Shown one piece after another: positions 9,659-18,680 of a stretch of 58,783 nt of DNA. The stretch is from the NCBI RefSeq assembly GCF_030157465.1, contig NZ_JAOAUU010000059.1:1-58783 (forward strand). The letters run 5' to 3'. The stretch's first letter is position 1; every line of letters begins with the position of its first letter. The DNA is from Zoogloea sp. Its GTDB lineage: Bacteria; Pseudomonadota; Gammaproteobacteria; Burkholderiales; Rhodocyclaceae. Under the pieces are notes generated by a model. It had not been told where the DNA came from, ran no database searches, and worked only from the letters and a program-made list of their open reading frames with translations. The translations under genes were made by a program, and so were the position numbers.

Positions 9659-10687
9659 ATGCAATTCGCCGGATTCACCTTGCGAAACAACCTGTTCGTC
9701 GCGCCCATGGCCGGCGTCACAGACCGTCCTTTCCGCCAGCTCTGCAAGAAGATGGGCGCGGGGCTCGCCGTGTCCGAAATGGTCACCTCCAATTCCCTGC
9801 TCTACGGCAGCGCCAAAACACAGCGGCGCGCCAACCACGACGGGGAAGCCGACCCGATTTCCGTGCAGATCGCCGGCGCCGATCCGGCCATGATGGCCGA
9901 GGCGGCCCGCCACAACATCGATCGCGGCGCCCAGATCATCGACATCAACATGGGCTGCCCGGCCAAGAAGGTCTGCAACGTGATGGCCGGCTCTGCGCTG
10001 ATGCAGGACGAACTCCTGGTTGCCCGCATCCTCGAAGCCGTCGTCGGCGCTGCCGGCAACATTCCGGTCACGCTCAAGTTCCGCACCGGCTGGAACACCG
10101 CCAACAAGAATGCCCCGATGATTGCGCACATTGCCGAAGAATCCGGCATCCAGCTCATCGCCATTCACGGCCGCACCCGCGCCTGCCAGTACACCGGCCA
10201 CGCCGAGTACGACACCATCGCCGACGTCAAGACCCGCGTGCGCATCCCGCTGATTGCCAACGGCGACATCACCACGCCGCAAAAGGCGAAGTTCGTGCTC
10301 GATTACACCGGCGCCGACGGCGTGATGATCGGCCGTGCCGCGCAGGGCCGCCCGTGGATCTTCCGCGAGATCGAACATTTCCTGAAAACCGGTGAAGAGC
10401 TCCCGCCCCCGCTGGTCTCGGAAATCCTTCAGGTGTGCAGGGATCACCTCACCGACCTCTACGGTTTCTACGGCGAGGAAACCGGCGTCAAGATCGCCCG
10501 CAAGCACATCAGCTGGTACACCCGGGGGCTGGTCGGATCGGCGCAGTTCCGCCGCGTCATGAACACCCTGCCCACCGTACAAGAACAGACTGCCGCCATT
10601 GACGAGTTCTTCGGCCGGCTCGCCGACAGAGACAGCCGACTGGTCTATACCGACCCCGAAGAATTGCCCCAGGAGCTTGCAGCATGA
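9659..10687 (+). CDS. dusB: tRNA-dihydrouridine synthase B
   Basis: FMN-dependent, NADPH-using enzyme that reduces uridine to dihydrouridine in the tRNA D-loop; 342 aa. The TIM-barrel start VAPMAGVTDRPFR and the catalytic-cysteine motif NMGCPAKKVCN (~residues 98-108) are visible. So are the FMN-site segments IAIHGRTRACQYTG, IPLIANGDI and GVMIGRAAQGRPWIF. A possible -10 box TAGAAT lies at 9624-9629 without a clear -35. The stop overlaps the start of fis by 4 nt (ATGA), the conserved dusB-fis operon of proteobacteria. Confidence 0.96.
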   Translation: MQFAGFTLRNNLFVAPMAGVTDRPFRQLCKKMGAGLAVSEMVTSNSLLYGSAKTQRRANHDGEADPISVQIAGADPAMMAEAARHNIDRGAQIIDINMGCPAKKVCNVMAGSALMQDELLVARILEAVVGAAGNIPVTLKFRTGWNTANKNAPMIAHIAEESGIQLIAIHGRTRACQYTGHAEYDTIADVKTRVRIPLIANGDITTPQKAKFVLDYTGADGVMIGRAAQGRPWIFREIEHFLKTGEELPPPLVSEILQVCRDHLTDLYGFYGEETGVKIARKHISWYTRGLVGSAQFRRVMNTLPTVQEQTAAIDEFFGRLADRDSRLVYTDPEELPQELAA

Positions 10688-10923
10688 GCAGTACCAGCAA
10701 TGACATCGCCGATTCCGTCTGTCGCGCGCTGGACACCTATTTCCGCGATCTCGACGGTGAAAAGCCCAACGCGCTCTACGCGATGGTGATCAAGAACGTC
10801 GAACGTCCGATGCTCGAGTTCGTCCTCAAGCAAGCCGGCGGCAACCAGACCCTGTGCGCGGAGATGCTCGGCATCAACCGCAACACCCTGCGCCGCAAGC
10901 TGTCCGAACACGAACTCCTGTAA
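10684..10923 (+). CDS. fis: Fis-family nucleoid-associated DNA-binding protein
   Basis: Small DNA-bending regulator, 79 aa, a length usual in Betaproteobacteria (shorter than the 98 aa enterobacterial Fis). The C-terminal helix-turn-helix is [21 protein letters not shown]. The start ATG overlaps the dusB stop in ATGA, so translation is probably coupled. Fis commonly sets growth-phase dependent transcription; targets cannot be read from here. Confidence 0.95.
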   Translation: MSSTSNDIADSVCRALDTYFRDLDGEKPNALYAMVIKNVERPMLEFVLKQAGGNQTLCAEMLGINRNTLRRKLSEHELL

Positions 10924-10926
10924 GCC

Positions 10927-10952
10927 CGAACTGCCACCGCGAACTGCCACCG
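10927..10952 (+). repeat. Tandem 13-bp direct repeat after fis
   Basis: The 13-mer CGAACTGCCACCG occurs twice head to tail at 10927-10939 and 10940-10952. It lies in the 79-nt gap between fis and purH. It could be a recent slip duplication or a regulator site in the purH leader. Confidence 0.85.
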
Positions 10953-11002
10953 TTTTCCGTCATTCCAGCGCCGCGCAGCTCGCGGCCTACCAGAGAAACC
11001 CC

Positions 11003-12571
11003 ATGAAAGTCACCCAAGCCCTGCTCAGCGTTTCCGACAAAACCGGCGTCATCGAATTCGCCCGTGAACTGTCCGCCCTCGGCATCAAGCTGCTGTCCAC
11101 CGGCGGCACCGCCAAGTCCCTGCGCGAAGCCGGCCTGCCGGTTACCGACGTCTCCGACTACACCGGCTTCCCGGAAATGCTCGACGGCCGCGTCAAGACC
11201 CTGCACCCCAAGGTGCACGGCGGCATCCTCGCCCGTCGCGACCTGCCCGAGCACCTGGCCAAGCTCGAAGAGCACGCCATTCCGCGCATCGACCTCGTGG
11301 TGGTGAACCTCTACCCCTTCCAGGCCACCGTCGCCAAGCCCGACTGCACCCTTGAAGACGCCATCGAGAACATCGACATCGGCGGCCCGACCATGGTCCG
11401 CGCAGCCGCCAAGAACCACGGCAACGAAGCCGGCGGCGTCGGCATCGTGACCGAACCTTCCGACTACGCGGCCATCGTCGCCGAACTGCAGGCCAACGGC
11501 GGCGCGCTGAGCTACAAAACCCGCTTCGACCTGGCCCGCAAGGCTTTCACCCACACCGCCCGCTACGACTCGGCCATCTCCAACCATCTCACCGCCCTCG
11601 CCGAAGACGGCAGCAAGATGGCCTACCCGGAGCGCTTCCAGCTGGCCTTCGACAAGGTGCAGGATCTCCGCTACGGCGAGAACCCCCACCAGTCCGCCGC
11701 CTTCTACCGCGAATCCAGCGCCCCGGCCGGCGCCATCGCCGCCTACACCCAGGTGCAAGGCAAGGAGCTGTCGTACAACAACATCGCCGACTCCGATGCT
11801 GCGTGGGAATGCGTCAAGGCCTTCGACGGCGTCGCCTGCGTCATCGTCAAGCACGCCAACCCGTGTGGCGTGGCCGTTGCTGCCAGCCCGCTGGAAGCCT
11901 ACAAGCGGGCCTTCTCGACCGACCCGACCTCGGCCTTCGGCGGCATCATCGCCTTCAACACCACCGTTGATCGTGCCGCGGCCGAAGCCGTCAGCGCCCA
12001 GTTCCTGGAAGTGCTGATCGCCCCCGCCTACACCGACGAAGCCCTCGAACTCCTCAAGGCCAAGCAGAACGTCCGCGTGCTGATCGTGCCGCTGGGCGTG
12101 GTCAAGCAAGCCGACTACAAGCGCGTTGGCGGCGGCCTGCTGGTGCAGAGCGCCGACTTTGCGCCGATCACCGAAGCCGACCTGAAGCTGGTCACCAAGC
12201 GTGCTCCGACCGCCCAGGAAATGTCCGACCTGCTGTTCGCCTGGCGCGTCGCCAAGTACGTCAAGTCGAACGCCATCGTTTACTGCAAGGACGGCCAGAC
12301 CATCGGTGTCGGTGCCGGCCAGATGAGCCGTGTCGACTCAGCCCGCATCGCCAAGATCAAGGCCGAAAACGCCGGCCTGGTGATCCCCGGCTGCGTGGTC
12401 GCCTCCGATGCCTTCTTCCCGTTCCGTGATGGCCTTGACGTGCTGGCCCAGGCCGGCGCCACCGCCGTCATCCAGCCGGGCGGCTCGATGCGCGACGCCG
12501 AAGTGATCGCCGCTGCCGACGAGCAGGGCATCGCCATGGTCCTCACCGGCTTCCGCCATTTCCGTCACTGA
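11003..12571 (+). CDS. purH: Bifunctional AICAR formyltransferase / IMP cyclohydrolase
   Basis: Catalyses the last two steps of de novo IMP synthesis; 522 aa, full length. The N-terminal IMP cyclohydrolase (MGS-like) domain covers about residues 1-150 ([37 protein letters not shown]). The AICAR transformylase domain follows with [23 protein letters not shown] and [12 protein letters not shown]. Purine genes purH and purD lie 13 nt apart and are surely one transcript, with fis-dusB just upstream on the same strand. Confidence 0.97.
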   Translation: MKVTQALLSVSDKTGVIEFARELSALGIKLLSTGGTAKSLREAGLPVTDVSDYTGFPEMLDGRVKTLHPKVHGGILARRDLPEHLAKLEEHAIPRIDLVVVNLYPFQATVAKPDCTLEDAIENIDIGGPTMVRAAAKNHGNEAGGVGIVTEPSDYAAIVAELQANGGALSYKTRFDLARKAFTHTARYDSAISNHLTALAEDGSKMAYPERFQLAFDKVQDLRYGENPHQSAAFYRESSAPAGAIAAYTQVQGKELSYNNIADSDAAWECVKAFDGVACVIVKHANPCGVAVAASPLEAYKRAFSTDPTSAFGGIIAFNTTVDRAAAEAVSAQFLEVLIAPAYTDEALELLKAKQNVRVLIVPLGVVKQADYKRVGGGLLVQSADFAPITEADLKLVTKRAPTAQEMSDLLFAWRVAKYVKSNAIVYCKDGQTIGVGAGQMSRVDSARIAKIKAENAGLVIPGCVVASDAFFPFRDGLDVLAQAGATAVIQPGGSMRDAEVIAAADEQGIAMVLTGFRHFRH

Positions 12572-12584
12572 TCCGGACACGTTC

Positions 12585-13874
12585 ATGAAGATCCTCGTCA
12601 TCGGCTCCGGCGGGCGCGAACACGCGCTGGCCTGGAAGCTCGTCCGCTCGCCGCGCATCCAGAAAGTCTTCGTCGCCCCGGGCAACCCGGGCACAGCCCG
12701 CGAACCCGGCATCGAGAATGTGGCCATCACGGCCATTCCCGATCTCATCGAGTTCGTCCGCAAGGAGCAGATCGGTCTCACCGTGGTCGGCCCCGAAGCC
12801 CCGCTGGCCGCCGGCGTCGTCGATGCCTTCCGTGCCGCCGGGCTGCCGATCTTCGGACCGACGAAACTCGCCGCCCAGCTGGAAAGCTCCAAGGACTTCG
12901 CCAAGCAGTTCCTCGAGCGCCACAAGATCCCCACCGCCAGGTACCAGACCTTCTCCGACTCTGCCGCGGCCCATGCCTACGTAGATGCGGAAGGCGCCCC
13001 GATCGTCATCAAGGCCGATGGTCTGGCGGCCGGCAAGGGCGTGGTCGTGGCCATGACGCTGGCCGAGGCCCACGAGGCCATCGACGCCATGCTCACCCAC
13101 AATACGCTGGGCGTGCAGTACGACGAGCGCGGCCCGCGGGTGGTGATCGAGGAGTTCATGGATGGCGAGGAAGCCAGCTTCATCGTGATGGCCGACGGCC
13201 GCCATGCCCTGCCGCTGGCCACCTCCCAGGATCACAAGCGCCTCAAGGACGCCGACCAGGGCCCCAACACCGGCGGCATGGGGGCGTACTCACCCGCTCC
13301 GGTGGTCACCCCTGAAGTGCACGCCCGCGCCATGCGCGAGATCATCATGCCGACCCTTGTCGGCATGGCTGCCGAAGGCCTGCCCTACACCGGCTTCCTT
13401 TACGCCGGCCTGATGATCGACGCCAAGGGCGCGCCCCGCGTCGTCGAGTTCAACTGCCGCATGGGCGACCCGGAAACCCAGCCGATCATGATGCGGCTCA
13501 AGTCCGACCTCGTCGACCTGGTCGAAGCCGCCGTCAACGGCAAGCTCGACAAGATCGAAGCCGAGTGGGACCGCCGCTTCTCCCTCGGCGTGGTGATGGC
13601 CGCCGCCGGCTACCCGGACAGCCCCCGCAAGGGCGATGCCATCCACGGCCTGCCCTCCGCCTCCACCGAAGACAGCCACGTCTTCCATGCCGGCACCACC
13701 GAAGCCGACGGCGAAATCCGCACCAGCGGCGGCCGCGTGCTGTGCGTCACGGCCCTTGGCGACAATGTCCGCAGCGCCCAAAAACGCGCTTACGAACTGG
13801 TCGACCAGATCCACTTCGACGGCATGCAGTGCCGCCGCGACATCGGCTATCGCGCCGTCGCCCGCAAGGGCTGA
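12585..13874 (+). CDS. purD: Phosphoribosylamine-glycine ligase (GAR synthetase)
   Basis: ATP-grasp enzyme joining phosphoribosylamine and glycine in purine synthesis; 429 aa. The N-domain starts MKILVIGSGGREHALAWKL. The ATP-grasp core includes IVIKADGLAAGKGVVVA, SQDHKRLKDADQGPNTGGMG and VVEFNCRMGDPETQ. Thirteen nt separate it from purH, and the next gene starts 8 nt after its stop. Confidence 0.97.
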   Translation: MKILVIGSGGREHALAWKLVRSPRIQKVFVAPGNPGTAREPGIENVAITAIPDLIEFVRKEQIGLTVVGPEAPLAAGVVDAFRAAGLPIFGPTKLAAQLESSKDFAKQFLERHKIPTARYQTFSDSAAAHAYVDAEGAPIVIKADGLAAGKGVVVAMTLAEAHEAIDAMLTHNTLGVQYDERGPRVVIEEFMDGEEASFIVMADGRHALPLATSQDHKRLKDADQGPNTGGMGAYSPAPVVTPEVHARAMREIIMPTLVGMAAEGLPYTGFLYAGLMIDAKGAPRVVEFNCRMGDPETQPIMMRLKSDLVDLVEAAVNGKLDKIEAEWDRRFSLGVVMAAAGYPDSPRKGDAIHGLPSASTEDSHVFHAGTTEADGEIRTSGGRVLCVTALGDNVRSAQKRAYELVDQIHFDGMQCRRDIGYRAVARKG

Positions 13875-13882
13875 ACGTCACC

Positions 13883-14248
13883 ATGCCCCACCTGCGCATC
13901 GAGTACAGCGCCAGCGTGGCCGGGCGCTTCGAGCCGGCCACGCTGGTCGAAGCCGCGTGCAAGACGCTGCTCTCCAGCGGTGTCTTCAGCCCGGCCGACT
14001 CGATCAAGGTGCGCCTGATTCCGGTCGAGCATTTCCGGGTCGGAGACGGCAGCGACCAGGGCTTCATCCACGCCGGCCTGGCCCTGCATTCGGGCCGCGA
14101 TGAAGCCACCCGCAAACGCCTCACCGGCGCGCTCGTCGATTGCATCGCAGCCCTCGTTGCGCCGGGGCCGCAGCCCGTGCAGATCACCTCGGAAGCCCGC
14201 GAGATGCACCGGGACACGTATTCGAAGCGCCTCATCGCCGGCGCCTGA
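13883..14248 (+). CDS. 5-carboxymethyl-2-hydroxymuconate isomerase (HpaF/CHMI) family, tautomerase superfamily
   Basis: 121-aa protein of the CHMI family. The mature N-terminal proline (MPHLRIEYSASV) would be the catalytic base after Met removal, as in the tautomerase superfamily. The central VEHFRVGDG and C-terminal ITSEAREMHRDTYSKR fit the family. ATG 13883 is chosen because it places Pro2 correctly. The biochemical name comes from homoprotocatechuate degradation, but no other hpa gene is present, and it sits 8 nt after purD and before hemF. The physiological substrate is therefore unknown. Confidence 0.82.
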   Translation: MPHLRIEYSASVAGRFEPATLVEAACKTLLSSGVFSPADSIKVRLIPVEHFRVGDGSDQGFIHAGLALHSGRDEATRKRLTGALVDCIAALVAPGPQPVQITSEAREMHRDTYSKRLIAGA

Positions 14249-14255
14249 CCCAGAC

Positions 14256-14280
14256 CGCCGGCCACGAGCCGGCGTTTTTA
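14256..14280 (+). terminator. Rho-independent terminator after the pur-isomerase operon
   Basis: A perfect 7-bp GC stem (14256-14262 with 14268-14274), a 5-nt loop and TTTTTA follow the isomerase stop by 7 nt. It separates the operon from hemF. Confidence 0.8.
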
Positions 14281-14299
14281 TATCCCCGAGAGAACACCC

Positions 14300-15208
14300 A
14301 TGCCTGACCGCAACGCCGTCAAAGCCTACCTCCTCGATCTCCAGGCGCGCATCGTCGCAAGCCTCGAAGCCTTCGACGGCACGCCCTTCGTTACCGACAG
14401 CTGGACCCGTCCGGCCGGTGGCGGCGGCCTCACGCGCCTCGTCGAGGAGGGCAATTTCTTCGAACGCGGCGGCTGCAATTTCTCCCACGTGATGGGCCAG
14501 GGCCTGCCCCCCTCCGCAACGGCCGCGCGCCCCGAACTGGCCGGCCGCAGCTACGAGGCGATGGGCGTCTCGCTGGTGCTGCACCCGCGCAATCCCTACT
14601 GCCCCACCGTGCACATGAACGTGCGCTTCTTCATCGCCAGCAGCGAAGGCAAGGATGATGTGTGGTGGTTTGGCGGCGGCATGGATCTCACGCCCTACTA
14701 CCCGTTCGAGGACGACGTCCGTCACTTCCACGCCACCTGCAAGGCCGCTGTGCTGCCCTGGGGCGAGGCCGAATACCGCCGCCTGAAGGACTGGTGCGAC
14801 CGCTACTTCTTTCTCAAGCACCGCAACGAACCCCGCGGCGTCGGCGGTCTGTTCTTCGACGACCACGGCGCCGACGGCACGCTCGATTTCGACGACGCCT
14901 TCGCCATGACACGCAGCGTCGGCGACGCCTTCCTGCCCGCCTACATGCCCATCGTCGAACGCCGTCGCGACACGCCTTACTCTGATCGCGAACGCGACTT
15001 CCAGGCCTACCGCCGGGGCCGTTACGTCGAATTCAACCTGGTTTTCGACCGCGGCACGCTCTTCGGCCTGCAGTCCGGCGGGCGCACGGAATCGATCCTG
15101 ATGTCGATGCCGCCCATCGTGAAATGGCGCTACGACTGGCAGCCCGAAGCCGGCAGCCCGGAAGAGCGCCTATACACCGAATTCCTCGTCCATCGCGAGT
15201 GGGCCTGA
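14300..15208 (+). CDS. hemF: Oxygen-dependent coproporphyrinogen-III oxidase
   Basis: Aerobic oxidative decarboxylation of coproporphyrinogen III in heme synthesis; 302 aa. Family signatures are abundant: [22 protein letters not shown] in pieces, [36 protein letters not shown] and [23 protein letters not shown] ribosome binding site precedes the ATG. It converges with the lprI-like gene (12 nt between stops). The host therefore has the oxygen-dependent route; hemN is not in the window. Confidence 0.97.
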   Translation: MPDRNAVKAYLLDLQARIVASLEAFDGTPFVTDSWTRPAGGGGLTRLVEEGNFFERGGCNFSHVMGQGLPPSATAARPELAGRSYEAMGVSLVLHPRNPYCPTVHMNVRFFIASSEGKDDVWWFGGGMDLTPYYPFEDDVRHFHATCKAAVLPWGEAEYRRLKDWCDRYFFLKHRNEPRGVGGLFFDDHGADGTLDFDDAFAMTRSVGDAFLPAYMPIVERRRDTPYSDRERDFQAYRRGRYVEFNLVFDRGTLFGLQSGGRTESILMSMPPIVKWRYDWQPEAGSPEERLYTEFLVHREWA

Positions 15209-15220
15209 CGGCGCCTGGCT

Positions 15221-15694
15221 CTAGCCGCCCGGCGGGTAGCTGCGCAGGTAGTTGAGAAGGGCCGTCACCCGCTCCTTGAGCAGCGCGGCACGGTAACCTG
15301 CCCGCGCAGTCGCCGACGACGAGCCGAAATCCTGCCGCGTCCAGTTGTTGGCGATAAAGCGCATTTCTGCGTCGCGGAACACCAGCCAGCTTTTCTGGGA
15401 TCGCACCAGATCCTGCTTGCGGGTTTCCCGCGTTTGCCGGATCAGCGCGGTGTAGGCCTGATTGAGTTCCCGGTCGAGGAACAACTCGTACTGCGCATAG
15501 ACAGCCAACGCGTCCTTGTCGGTGGGCGCGTCGGCAAGCTGCTTCTCATAGACCTCGGCCCTGCCGGAAAACTCCGCCACCGGATCGGGCCGGTCAGGGT
15601 TGTCGATCGCAAAGACCGGCGCCGACTGCAAGCCCCAGCACACCAGCAGCAGCCGCAGCGCCGGCACGATGTTCTTCTGAAAATGAATGCTCAC
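15221..15694 (-). CDS. Exported LprI-like lysozyme-inhibitor family protein (DUF1311); candidate immunity protein
   Basis: 157 aa from a GTG start at 15694 (GTG at 15697 is also possible). A hydrophobic N-terminal signal peptide (ALRLLLVCWGLQSAPVFA) suggests periplasmic location. The DUF1311/LprI-like part has the typical pattern of Leu/Tyr-rich helices ending in KQDLVRSQKSWLVFRDAEM. The chosen GTG overlaps the TGA stop of the upstream lysozyme gene in GTGA, so translation is coupled. Longer starts inside the lysozyme gene would destroy the signal peptide. Members of this family can inhibit lysozyme. Here the coupling suggests it neutralises the neighbouring muramidase. It has a single Cys, inside the signal peptide. 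Confidence 0.75.
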   Translation of the reverse strand: MSIHFQKNIVPALRLLLVCWGLQSAPVFAIDNPDRPDPVAEFSGRAEVYEKQLADAPTDKDALAVYAQYELFLDRELNQAYTALIRQTRETRKQDLVRSQKSWLVFRDAEMRFIANNWTRQDFGSSSATARAGYRAALLKERVTALLNYLRSYPPGG

Positions 15695-16482
15695 CACCTG
15701 TTGTACACCCCTCTGGAATAAACATCCCATTCGCACTGACGTCGGTTATCGAGCCCTTTCATGACCTTGCCCTGGGATTTGTTCCAGGATTTCCAGGCCG
15801 CCTCGAGGCTCTTGTAGGTGGAATTGGCCGTCGGATCATTGACCAGCTTCACGACCGATGAGCGGGCAAAACTGCCCGCGCCGATGTTGAAGGCCAGCAT
15901 GGTAAGCGCATCGAACTGGTTTGCGGAAAGCGCCACCTTGATGCTGTCCCGCACCACGGCTTCGAAAGGCGCCAGATCCCGGTCAAAAAGTGCGTTGGCC
16001 CCCGCTTCGCTGATCCCGTTCCGGTAGGTGTCCCATTCGGCCCGGGAGATCAGGTGACCATAGCCAATGGTCGCCCCCTTCACCCAGGCGGTAATGTGCG
16101 CCTTGCTCCTGGACTGGTCATCGTAGGGGGTCAGCGACAGGGCCTCGACCCCCCGCAGCAATTTACGCCCTGCATCGCTGAGTCTCATTCCGCCGGCTGC
16201 CGGCCCTGCCACCGGCGGCGGTGTTAGCCCTGCAGGCGGCTGACACAGGGCCTTGAAGGTTTTTCCACCCGGATCGACGCGGCCGTCCGGCTTTGCCAGT
16301 TTCATGATGCGACGCTGGAATTCCTCGATCGCCTTGCAGGTTTCATCACCCTGCTGACCATCCTCACCGATGGGTTTGAGGCTTGGAGGGCGATGCCGGT
16401 TGAGCAGCTGCTGGACGAGCAGAACCTCGCTCTTGATCGGGTTTTCTGCACCACGTCCGACGGCACGGGTAAGGCTGGCCAT
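15691..16482 (-). CDS. Two-domain GH24 lysozyme (peptidoglycan-binding-like N-domain); candidate antibacterial effector
   Basis: 263 aa with no signal peptide or membrane segment. Residues ~1-80 resemble a peptidoglycan-binding or effector N-domain: LVQQLLNRH, a DG..GDETCKAIEEFQ segment, and PDGRVDPGGKTFKAL. A Pro/Gly linker covers ~81-98. The GH24 phage-type lysozyme domain begins near residue 100, with catalytic candidates Glu113 (RGVEALSLTPYDD), Asp121/122 and Thr138 (ATIGYGHL). Muramidase activity on glycan strands is expected. No holin, spanin or phage structural gene is nearby, so a prophage lysis cassette is unlikely. A C-terminal neighbour encoding an exported inhibitor argues for an effector-immunity pair, perhaps type VI secreted (inference). 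Confidence 0.8.
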   Translation of the reverse strand: MASLTRAVGRGAENPIKSEVLLVQQLLNRHRPPSLKPIGEDGQQGDETCKAIEEFQRRIMKLAKPDGRVDPGGKTFKALCQPPAGLTPPPVAGPAAGGMRLSDAGRKLLRGVEALSLTPYDDQSRSKAHITAWVKGATIGYGHLISRAEWDTYRNGISEAGANALFDRDLAPFEAVVRDSIKVALSANQFDALTMLAFNIGAGSFARSSVVKLVNDPTANSTYKSLEAAWKSWNKSQGKVMKGLDNRRQCEWDVYSRGVYNRW

Positions 16483-16661
16483 GATCGCTCTCCCGGAAAC
16501 AGCGGTGAATACGTCATTGGACTATAGGTGACGCGCCGCGCCTCTGCCAGTTTCCTCGGCGGCACGTCGCCTTCACGCAGTTGCGCTTCACTTCGTTCGC
16601 TCTGAGCAACCTACGGTGGAACTTGCACACCAAGGCGTGCATCCAGGCGGATGCGCACATG

Positions 16662-16697
16662 AAAAAACGCCCGGGCGTCAAAGACGCCCGGGCGTTT
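16662..16697 (-). terminator. Rho-independent terminator of ahpC
   Basis: A 15-bp perfect stem (16665-16679 with 16683-16697) and 3-nt loop, followed on the minus strand by a run of six T. It begins about 28 nt after the ahpC stop. Confidence 0.88.
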
Positions 16698-16725
16698 CAG
16701 ACCAGCAGTAATGCTGTCTTGATGC

Positions 16726-17289
16726 TTAGATCTTGCCGACCAGATCCAGCGACGGGGACAGGGTGGCGTCGCCCGGGGTCCACTTGGCGGGGCAGACTTC
16801 GCCCGGGTGGGAGGCCACGTACTGGGCAGCCTGCACCTTGCGCAGCAGTTCCTTGGCGTCACGGCCGATGCCCAGGTCGTGGATTTCGGCGACCTTGATC
16901 ACGCCTTCCGGGTTGATCACGAAGGTACCGCGCAGGGCCAGGCCCTCTTCTTCGATCATCACGTCGAAGCCGCGGGTGATGGCGCCGGTCGGGTCGCCGA
17001 TCATCGGGTACTGGATCTTCTTGATGGTGTCGGAGGCGTCGTGCCAGGCCTTGTGGGTGAAGTGGGTGTCGGTGGAAACAGAGTAGATTTCCACGCCCAG
17101 CTTCTTGAATTCGGGGTAGACATCAGCCAGATCGCCCAGCTCGGTCGGGCAGACGAAGGTGAAGTCGGCCGGGTAGAAGAAAACCACGGACCACTTGCCC
17201 TTCAGGTCGGCGTCGGAAACCGGAACGAACTTGCCATTGCTGTAAGCGGTGGACTTGAACGGCTTGATTTCGGTGTTGATCAGGGACAT
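16726..17289 (-). CDS. ahpC: Alkyl hydroperoxide reductase, peroxiredoxin subunit AhpC
   Basis: Typical 2-Cys peroxiredoxin, 187 aa, the same length as the enterobacterial enzyme. Peroxidatic Cys lies in [10 protein letters not shown] and resolving Cys in [10 protein letters not shown]. The ATG at 17289 gives the canonical [11 protein letters not shown] start; an in-frame codon upstream at 17349 would add residues not found in the family. No ahpF flavoprotein gene is adjacent, so the reductant must come from elsewhere. A strong promoter and an OxyR-like site lie upstream. Confidence 0.97.
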   Translation of the reverse strand: MSLINTEIKPFKSTAYSNGKFVPVSDADLKGKWSVVFFYPADFTFVCPTELGDLADVYPEFKKLGVEIYSVSTDTHFTHKAWHDASDTIKKIQYPMIGDPTGAITRGFDVMIEEEGLALRGTFVINPEGVIKVAEIHDLGIGRDAKELLRKVQAAQYVASHPGEVCPAKWTPGDATLSPSLDLVGKI

Positions 17290-17327
17290 AGCGTTTCCTT
17301 CACGGGTTGAGAAGACTTGGAGATCAC

Positions 17328-17356
17328 ATGATAGGCCGGACCACACCATCGTTCAA
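17328..17356 (-). promoter_or_regulatory. Sigma-70 promoter of ahpC
   Basis: On the minus strand TTGAAC (17351-17356) and TATCAT (17328-17333) are exactly 17 bp apart. The expected start is about 30 nt upstream of the ahpC ATG. Confidence 0.75.
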
Positions 17357-17393
17357 ATTGATTGATGAAATGATCTGTATTGTCTAAAACTAT
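17357..17393 (-). promoter_or_regulatory. Candidate OxyR operator at ahpC
   Basis: Four tetranucleotides at exact 7-nt spacing match the OxyR pattern ATAG-N7-CTAT-N7-ATAG-N7-CTAT at 12 of 16 core positions. On the minus strand they read ATAG, CAAT, ATTT, CAAT. The site abuts the -35 box, the usual place for OxyR activation. Confidence 0.6.
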
Positions 17394-17465
17394 CGGACAA
17401 CCTGGCCCTTCGAGAGCCGGGTACAGCCCGGTTATCTTATTCCGCTATCTTGAAAGAGCAAAGAC

Positions 17466-17488
17466 GGGGCGGAACAGACGTCCGCCCC
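17466..17488 (-). terminator. Stem-loop after hemY
   Basis: A perfect 8-bp GC-rich stem (17466-17473 with 17481-17488) and 7-nt loop, 8 nt beyond the hemY stop. Only a broken T-run (GTCTTTGCTCTTTC) follows. Confidence 0.55.
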
Positions 17489-17496
17489 AATGTGCA

Positions 17497-18672
17497 TCAA
17501 CGGCGCGAAAGCTCGGCAGCAGCCCGGTAATGCCGGTTGGCGTCGTCGGTTCGGCTGATGCGCTCGGCCAGGTGTGCGAGCTCGACGTGGGCTTCCCAGC
17601 CCGGCGCAATGGCGAGGGATGCGTCGAGATAGCTCTCCGCCTTGCCCCACAGCTGCGACTGCACGCACAGCCGGCCAAGAGTCAGGAGCAGCAGCGGATC
17701 GCGGGGCTCGCGCTTGAGCCATTCCTCGGCCTTGATCAGGCGAGCCCGAATATCGCCGCCTTCGCAGCGCCCGTAAATGTCGGCCAGCGTGGAATCCCAG
17801 CCGAGGGCCAGCTGGCTTTCGATGGCCTTCTGGGCACCGGCACTGTCGCCGGAAGCAATCAGGGCGCGGGCCAGCTCGCCCACCAGACGGGGGTCGCGCT
17901 GCTCGTCGCGGGGCATGTCCTGCCAGTAGGCATTGAGCGCCAGGGCGTCGCCGGCACGTTGGCGCAGCCCTTCCTGGTGGGCGCGGCGCTTGACCGGATC
18001 GGCCTGCTCGGCGGTAAGGGCCTTGACCTTGACCAGCTGGCGCACGACGCGCACGGCCTCGGACCAGTTGCCCTTGGCCTGGGCGGTGCGCAGGGCGAGG
18101 CGTAGCGCTGCGATGTGGCGCTGGCCACCGGCCTGCAGGTCGGCGATGCGTTCGGCGGCTTCGTCAAAGCGGCGCTCCTCAACGGCCAGCTTGGCTTCGG
18201 TCATGACACGGGCGAGGCGCACTTCGTTGTCGTGGGCGGCAGCCTTGCCGAGCCAGAAACGATAGCGGTCCTGATCACGCAGCGAATGGGCGGCGCGGGC
18301 GGCAAGAAGCGCCGCAAGACCGGGCGCCTCACCGGCTTCATAGGCCGCGGTGGCCTGCTTGAGAGCCTGGCCGAAACGCCCCTCGATGCGCAGGCGGACG
18401 GCGTCGTAGATGGCTTGCGAGGCCCGTTCGCGACTCTTGCGCGCACGGAACTGCTGCACGGCACGGGGCAGCGCCATGGTGCGGGCAACCAGCCGCGACA
18501 GGGAATAGATCGCCACGAAACCGCCAAGCAGCAACAGGATCAGCAGGTTGAGGGAAATCTGGACACGATAGGGCGGCCACACCAGCAAGGCGTAGCCTTC
18601 GTTGTAACGCCCGGCCACCGCGAGGGCGGCAGCCAGGGCAAAGAGGCCGAGCAACCACAGCAATCCACGCAT
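17497..18672 (-). CDS. hemY: HemY, TPR-containing inner-membrane protein of the heme cluster
   Basis: 391 aa. Two N-terminal membrane segments are visible (LLWLLGLFALAAALAVAG and ISLNLLILLLLGGFVAIY), followed by a TPR-like alpha-helical repeat domain. HemY_N features such as LLVWPPYRVQISLNL are present. This is the proteobacterial HemY (HemX/HemY pair), not the Gram-positive protoporphyrinogen oxidase of the same name. It is last in hemC-hemD-hemX-hemY, 8 nt after hemX. Its molecular role in tetrapyrrole flux is not settled. Confidence 0.93.
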   Translation of the reverse strand: MRGLLWLLGLFALAAALAVAGRYNEGYALLVWPPYRVQISLNLLILLLLGGFVAIYSLSRLVARTMALPRAVQQFRARKSRERASQAIYDAVRLRIEGRFGQALKQATAAYEAGEAPGLAALLAARAAHSLRDQDRYRFWLGKAAAHDNEVRLARVMTEAKLAVEERRFDEAAERIADLQAGGQRHIAALRLALRTAQAKGNWSEAVRVVRQLVKVKALTAEQADPVKRRAHQEGLRQRAGDALALNAYWQDMPRDEQRDPRLVGELARALIASGDSAGAQKAIESQLALGWDSTLADIYGRCEGGDIRARLIKAEEWLKREPRDPLLLLTLGRLCVQSQLWGKAESYLDASLAIAPGWEAHVELAHLAERISRTDDANRHYRAAAELSRR

Positions 18673-18680
18673 GCCGGGCC

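Noticed and set aside
15691-16482. Prophage lysis gene
   Set aside because: No holin, spanin, tail or integrase genes on either side; hemF and ahpC flank it directly.
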